Source: Chitinophagales bacterium
GTDB taxonomy: Bacteria > Bacteroidota > Bacteroidia > Chitinophagales > Saprospiraceae
DNA: 64,000 nucleotides
Direction: 5' to 3'
Assembly (NCBI GenBank): GCA_013297745.1
Contig: JAAFIM010000001.1
Location: forward strand, 36,294-100,293
The position numbers and the translations under genes were made by a program. Of this stretch, positions 61,584-64,000 are shown piece after piece. The notes beneath the pieces were generated by a model that saw only the letters and a program-made list of their open reading frames with translations, was not told the origin of the DNA and made no database searches. The number at the start of each line of letters is the position of its first letter. Position 1 is the first letter of the stretch.

Positions 61584-61844
61584 TTGAATATGGAAAACGT
61601 TCAAACTTTGGAGCAAATCATTGCTTCCTATCCTAACGAATGGGTGTTGATAGCTAATCCCCAAATGCGCGGCGATGACTTTGTAGGTCCTATAATTAAG
61701 AAATTAATCGCTGGCACGGTCTTATATCACAGCAAAGATAAGCGAGAAATAGCTTACAAAGGCTTGGGATTAGTCTCCAACCACGAAGAAACAACCTGTA
61801 TTTTTACTGGCGAAATTGCTAAAAAGCGCAAATTCTGGTTATGA
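61584..61844 (+). CDS. Small conserved protein (86 aa), partner of the retropepsin-like protein
   Basis: An 86-residue soluble protein. The blocks 'YPNEWVLIANP' and 'GTVLYHSKDKREIAYKG' are shared with the 81-residue protein at 29552 beside the Fic gene. It starts 17 bp after aroE, and its stop codon overlaps the next start as ATGA, so its translation is coupled to the aspartic protease. Function unknown; the paired arrangement suggests the two products act together or that one is a substrate. Confidence 0.8.
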   Translation: MNMENVQTLEQIIASYPNEWVLIANPQMRGDDFVGPIIKKLIAGTVLYHSKDKREIAYKGLGLVSNHEETTCIFTGEIAKKRKFWL

Positions 61845-62230
61845 GTATTTTTTATTTTGAACGATACGATGAGGATAGTTTGGTGGTGGTAGATTGCAAA
61901 ATACAAAACCATCGCCTTGCTTTAGCTGTAGATACAGGGGCTTCGCATACGGTTGTGGATTTAACAGCTTTATTATTGGTGGGGCTGACTATGAATGACG
62001 TTGTTGGCACTCTACAATTAGAAACTGCAAAAGGAGTAGTTGATGCGTACATTTTCCGATTAAAAAAAATCTCCGCATTGGGCAAAACATTAGAAAATGT
62101 AGAAGTTTGTTCTTATGATTTTATCGGTAATGCTGTGCTATCAGATTTTGAAGGCGTGCTGGGACTTGATTTTTTTAGAAATACAGAATTGATTATCAAT
62201 TTTAAAAATAATACTATAGAGCTGTTATAA
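61841..62230 (+). CDS. Retropepsin-like aspartic protease
   Basis: A 129-residue single-domain protein of the clan AA (retropepsin) type. The catalytic motif is D31TGAS in 'ALAVDTGASHTVVD', and the second conserved element is 'FEGVLGLDFFRNTELIINF'. Such proteins dimerise to make one active site. There is no signal peptide, so it should be cytoplasmic. It is coupled by ATGA overlap to the preceding small gene. Whether it is active, and on what, is unknown. Confidence 0.85.
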   Translation: MSIFYFERYDEDSLVVVDCKIQNHRLALAVDTGASHTVVDLTALLLVGLTMNDVVGTLQLETAKGVVDAYIFRLKKISALGKTLENVEVCSYDFIGNAVLSDFEGVLGLDFFRNTELIINFKNNTIELL

Positions 62231-62259
62231 ACAGTTGCCGAATATGCTATTTTTCTCTG

Positions 62260-62309
62260 ACTTTCCTATTTGAACCTTTAAATAAGGGCTATAGATAGGA
62301 AAGTTTTTC
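62260..62309 (+). terminator. Terminator after the retropepsin gene
   Basis: ACTTTCCTAT pairs with ATAGGAAAGT around a 25-base loop, followed by T. The loop is long but the stem is perfect. Confidence 0.65.
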
Positions 62310-62391
62310 TTATTTTTAGCCTTAATCAACCTTTTGAGGTTTGGGTTGTTATTGGTAAGATAATTTTAAAACAATTTAATTTTTTAATATA

Positions 62392-63588
62392 ATGTTGGAT
62401 AAATTAAACCATCCTTTGTTGGACTTTGATGATACGGCTATAGCTTTTGAACGCAAGACTGATGCTGAATTGAGACAAATGCGGTTTTTGTTTGGGATGA
62501 TGAATAGAACTTGGTTGGTCAATATAGGCAGTCGTTTGACACTGCTGGCGCTTAAAATTAGGTTGCCAATTCAGGGAATTATCAAAAAAACTATCTTCAA
62601 ACAGTTTTGTGGTGGTGCTGACTTGGCAGAATGTGCTGTGTCGGCTGGGGTGTTGGCTAAGTATAAGGTTAAAACTGTGTTGGACTTTGGGGTAGAAGCC
62701 AAAACGACAGAAGCAGATTTTGACCGTACGGAACAAGAAAATTTGAGAGCGATACAATTTGCAGCCAAAGACGGCAATGTGCCTGTGATTAGCGTTAAGG
62801 TTTCGGGCTTGGCGCAGTTTGATTTATTAGAAAAAGAAGCAGGTAAAAAATTGCTGTCTTCAGCTCAACGACAAGCGTTTGAACGTGCTAAAAAACGGTT
62901 GGAAAATATCTGTATAGCAGCGGCAGATAATGGGGTGGCTATCTTTGTGGATGCTGAAGAGTCTTGGGTGCAAGATGCGATAGATGCGTTGGCGATGGAG
63001 ATGATGCAGGCTTATAATCGCAAAAAAGTGGTGGTTTATAACACGTTCCAAATGTATAGACACGATAGATTGGCTTATCTCAAAGCGAGTTGGGAAACGG
63101 CTCAAGCTGGGCAGTTTTTGTTGGGGGCGAAGATAGTTAGGGGTGCTTATATGGAAAAAGAACGCGAGCGGGCTAAAAATATGAATTATCCCTCTCCTAT
63201 CCAACCCGATAAGGCAGCAAGCGATAGAGATTACAACCTTGCGGTAGAATTTTGTGTAGAACATTATCAAACGATAGCTTCTTGTGTGGCTTCTCACAAT
63301 CAAAAAAGTTCGGCTTTGCAGGCTAAATTGATATTGGAAAAAGGTATAGACAAACAACACCCGCATTTATCTTTTTGCCAACTGTATGGAATGTCGGATA
63401 ATCTAACCTTCAATTTGGCTAAGGCGGGTTTCAATACGTCTAAATATGTGCCTTATGGGGCTGTGAATGAAGTGATGCCGTATTTGATAAGAAGAGCGAA
63501 AGAAAATTCGTCCGTCAATGGAGAAGTGAGCCGCGAATTGGGCTTTATCGTGTCGGAGATAGAAAGACGACGCAACGAAAAACAGTAA
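62392..63588 (+). CDS. Proline dehydrogenase
   Basis: A 398-residue FAD enzyme oxidising proline to pyrroline-5-carboxylate. Conserved stretches include 'VPVISVKVSGLAQFDLLEK', 'GVAIFVDAEESWVQDAIDALAMEMM', 'VYNTFQMYRHDRLAYL', 'GAKIVRGAYMEKERERAK', 'VASHNQKSSALQA', 'FCQLYGMSDNLTFNLA' and the substrate-binding 'YVPYGAVNEVMPYLIRRAKEN'. It is the monofunctional type without the P5C dehydrogenase domain. It stands alone, with a terminator downstream. Confidence 0.94.
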   Translation: MLDKLNHPLLDFDDTAIAFERKTDAELRQMRFLFGMMNRTWLVNIGSRLTLLALKIRLPIQGIIKKTIFKQFCGGADLAECAVSAGVLAKYKVKTVLDFGVEAKTTEADFDRTEQENLRAIQFAAKDGNVPVISVKVSGLAQFDLLEKEAGKKLLSSAQRQAFERAKKRLENICIAAADNGVAIFVDAEESWVQDAIDALAMEMMQAYNRKKVVVYNTFQMYRHDRLAYLKASWETAQAGQFLLGAKIVRGAYMEKERERAKNMNYPSPIQPDKAASDRDYNLAVEFCVEHYQTIASCVASHNQKSSALQAKLILEKGIDKQHPHLSFCQLYGMSDNLTFNLAKAGFNTSKYVPYGAVNEVMPYLIRRAKENSSVNGEVSRELGFIVSEIERRRNEKQ

Positions 63589-63627
63589 GCAGTGTGGGGC
63601 AAACACATAGGTTTGCCCATACGTTAT

Positions 63628-63664
63628 AAAAGGGACAGGGCTTAGGCTTTGTCTCTTTTTTTTT
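63628..63664 (+). terminator. Terminator of the proline dehydrogenase gene
   Basis: AAAGGGACA pairs with TGTCTCTTT (one wobble), followed by a run of T. An earlier hairpin, GGGCAAAC / GTTTGCCC, sits at about 63598-63618. Confidence 0.75.
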
Positions 63665-63710
63665 GCTTGGTTGTGGGGATTGGTTTTGTGTTTTTTGCGT
63701 TCGTTTTTAT

Positions 63711-64000
63711 GTTCCCCACGCGGCGGCGTGGGGCTACCGTTATTCAAGGAGGGCGTTCCGCCGTTCAACCCCGTTGGGGTTGGTTTATTTTTACGTTTTT
63801 TGCGTTTATTTCCGCGTTCCCCACGCGGCGGCGTGGGGCTACCGTTGTTCAAGGAGGGCGTTCCGCCGTTCAACCCCGTTGGGGTTGGTTTATTTTTACG
63901 TTTTTTGCGTTTATTTCCGCGTTCCCCACGCGGCGGCGTGGGGCTACCGTTGTTCAAGGAGGGCGTTCCGCCGTTCAACCCCGTTGGGGTTGGTTTATTT
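63711..64000. repeat. 105-bp tandem repeat, at least 2.8 units, running off the window
   Basis: Units begin at 63711, 63816 and 63921. Each contains three hairpins: CCCCACGC-(GGCG)-GCGTGGGG, GGCG-(TTC)-CGCC and AACCCC-(GTT)-GGGGTT. The tract is far more GC-rich than its surroundings. The period is a multiple of three, which makes an open frame on the minus strand (Asn/Gly/Pro/Lys-rich), but that is most likely a by-product. The core palindrome recurs at 32721-32854. Confidence 0.93.

Noticed and set aside
63403..63978. A 191-residue minus-strand repeat protein overlapping proline dehydrogenase
   Set aside because: The frame is open only because the 105-bp repeat is a multiple of three. Its N-terminal end is repeat, and the rest is the reverse of a well-supported gene.
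1..64000. A prophage, integrative element or toxin-antitoxin island around the tRNA array
   Set aside because: I found no integrase, capsid, transposase or clear att-type repeats in the window; the neighbours are metabolic or envelope genes.

Overview
The window reads as chromosomal DNA of a low-GC, gliding- or secretion-competent member of the Bacteroidota. Support comes from a full-length SprA (the giant outer-membrane translocon protein of the type IX secretion system, T9SS), three secreted proteins ending in T9SS C-terminal sorting domains, a TonB-dependent receptor with a carboxypeptidase-regulatory-like N-terminus, and repeated upstream boxes matching the Bacteroidota -7 consensus TAnnTTTG. 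Shine-Dalgarno sequences are mostly absent. An HMG-CoA reductase suggests the mevalonate route to isoprenoids, which only some Bacteroidota use. I cannot name a genus.

Layout. 1-3758: tail of a peptide-type ABC substrate-binding protein, then three glycosyltransferases. 3779-12892: two T9SS cargo proteins, an ATP-grasp protein, two tandem rhomboid proteases, a SIMPL-domain protein and a TonB receptor. 13089-17280: two adjacent polytopic membrane proteins, an EGF-like lipoprotein and HMG-CoA reductase. 17281-19103: a non-protein island with a duplicated stem-loop, a 41-codon ORF, a tight array of ten tRNAs and a separately transcribed tRNA with a Leu CAG anticodon in a short-variable-loop body. 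19124-30758: penicillin-acylase-family hydrolase, TetR regulator, PabB, YicC, flavin reductase, two paralogous cytoplasmic leucine-rich-repeat proteins, an UPF0173 hydrolase, a Fic protein with a small partner, and an EamA exporter. 30838-36527: a 21-bp minisatellite, a TIGR02757 protein, REP-like palindromes, a tail-anchored protein, a lipoprotein cytochrome c, MetG and two small envelope proteins. 36563-43987: a minus-strand cell-surface glycosylation cluster (GT2, methyltransferase, Gmd, Fic, dolichyl-phosphate-mannose-synthase-like GT2, YfhO) with intergenic tandem repeats. 44087-59750: TPR and MORN-type envelope proteins, ribosomal protein S1, a DUF4397 T9SS cargo, SprA, a short RtcB, RuvA and a cell-wall amidase. 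59864-63588: DUF368 lipid-carrier translocase, AroE, a two-gene unit of a small protein and a retropepsin-like protease, and proline dehydrogenase. The window ends inside a 105-bp tandem repeat.

How it fits together. SprA would export the T9SS cargo proteins seen here. The glycosyltransferases, Gmd, YfhO and the DUF368 protein (a family linked to undecaprenyl-phosphate recycling) fit synthesis of surface polysaccharide or glycoprotein. The most unusual material is the tRNA island with the duplicated stem-loop in front of it, the repeat-bearing 5' leader of the Fic gene, and the paired small-protein families. All functions are read from sequence motifs by eye; no database search was run.
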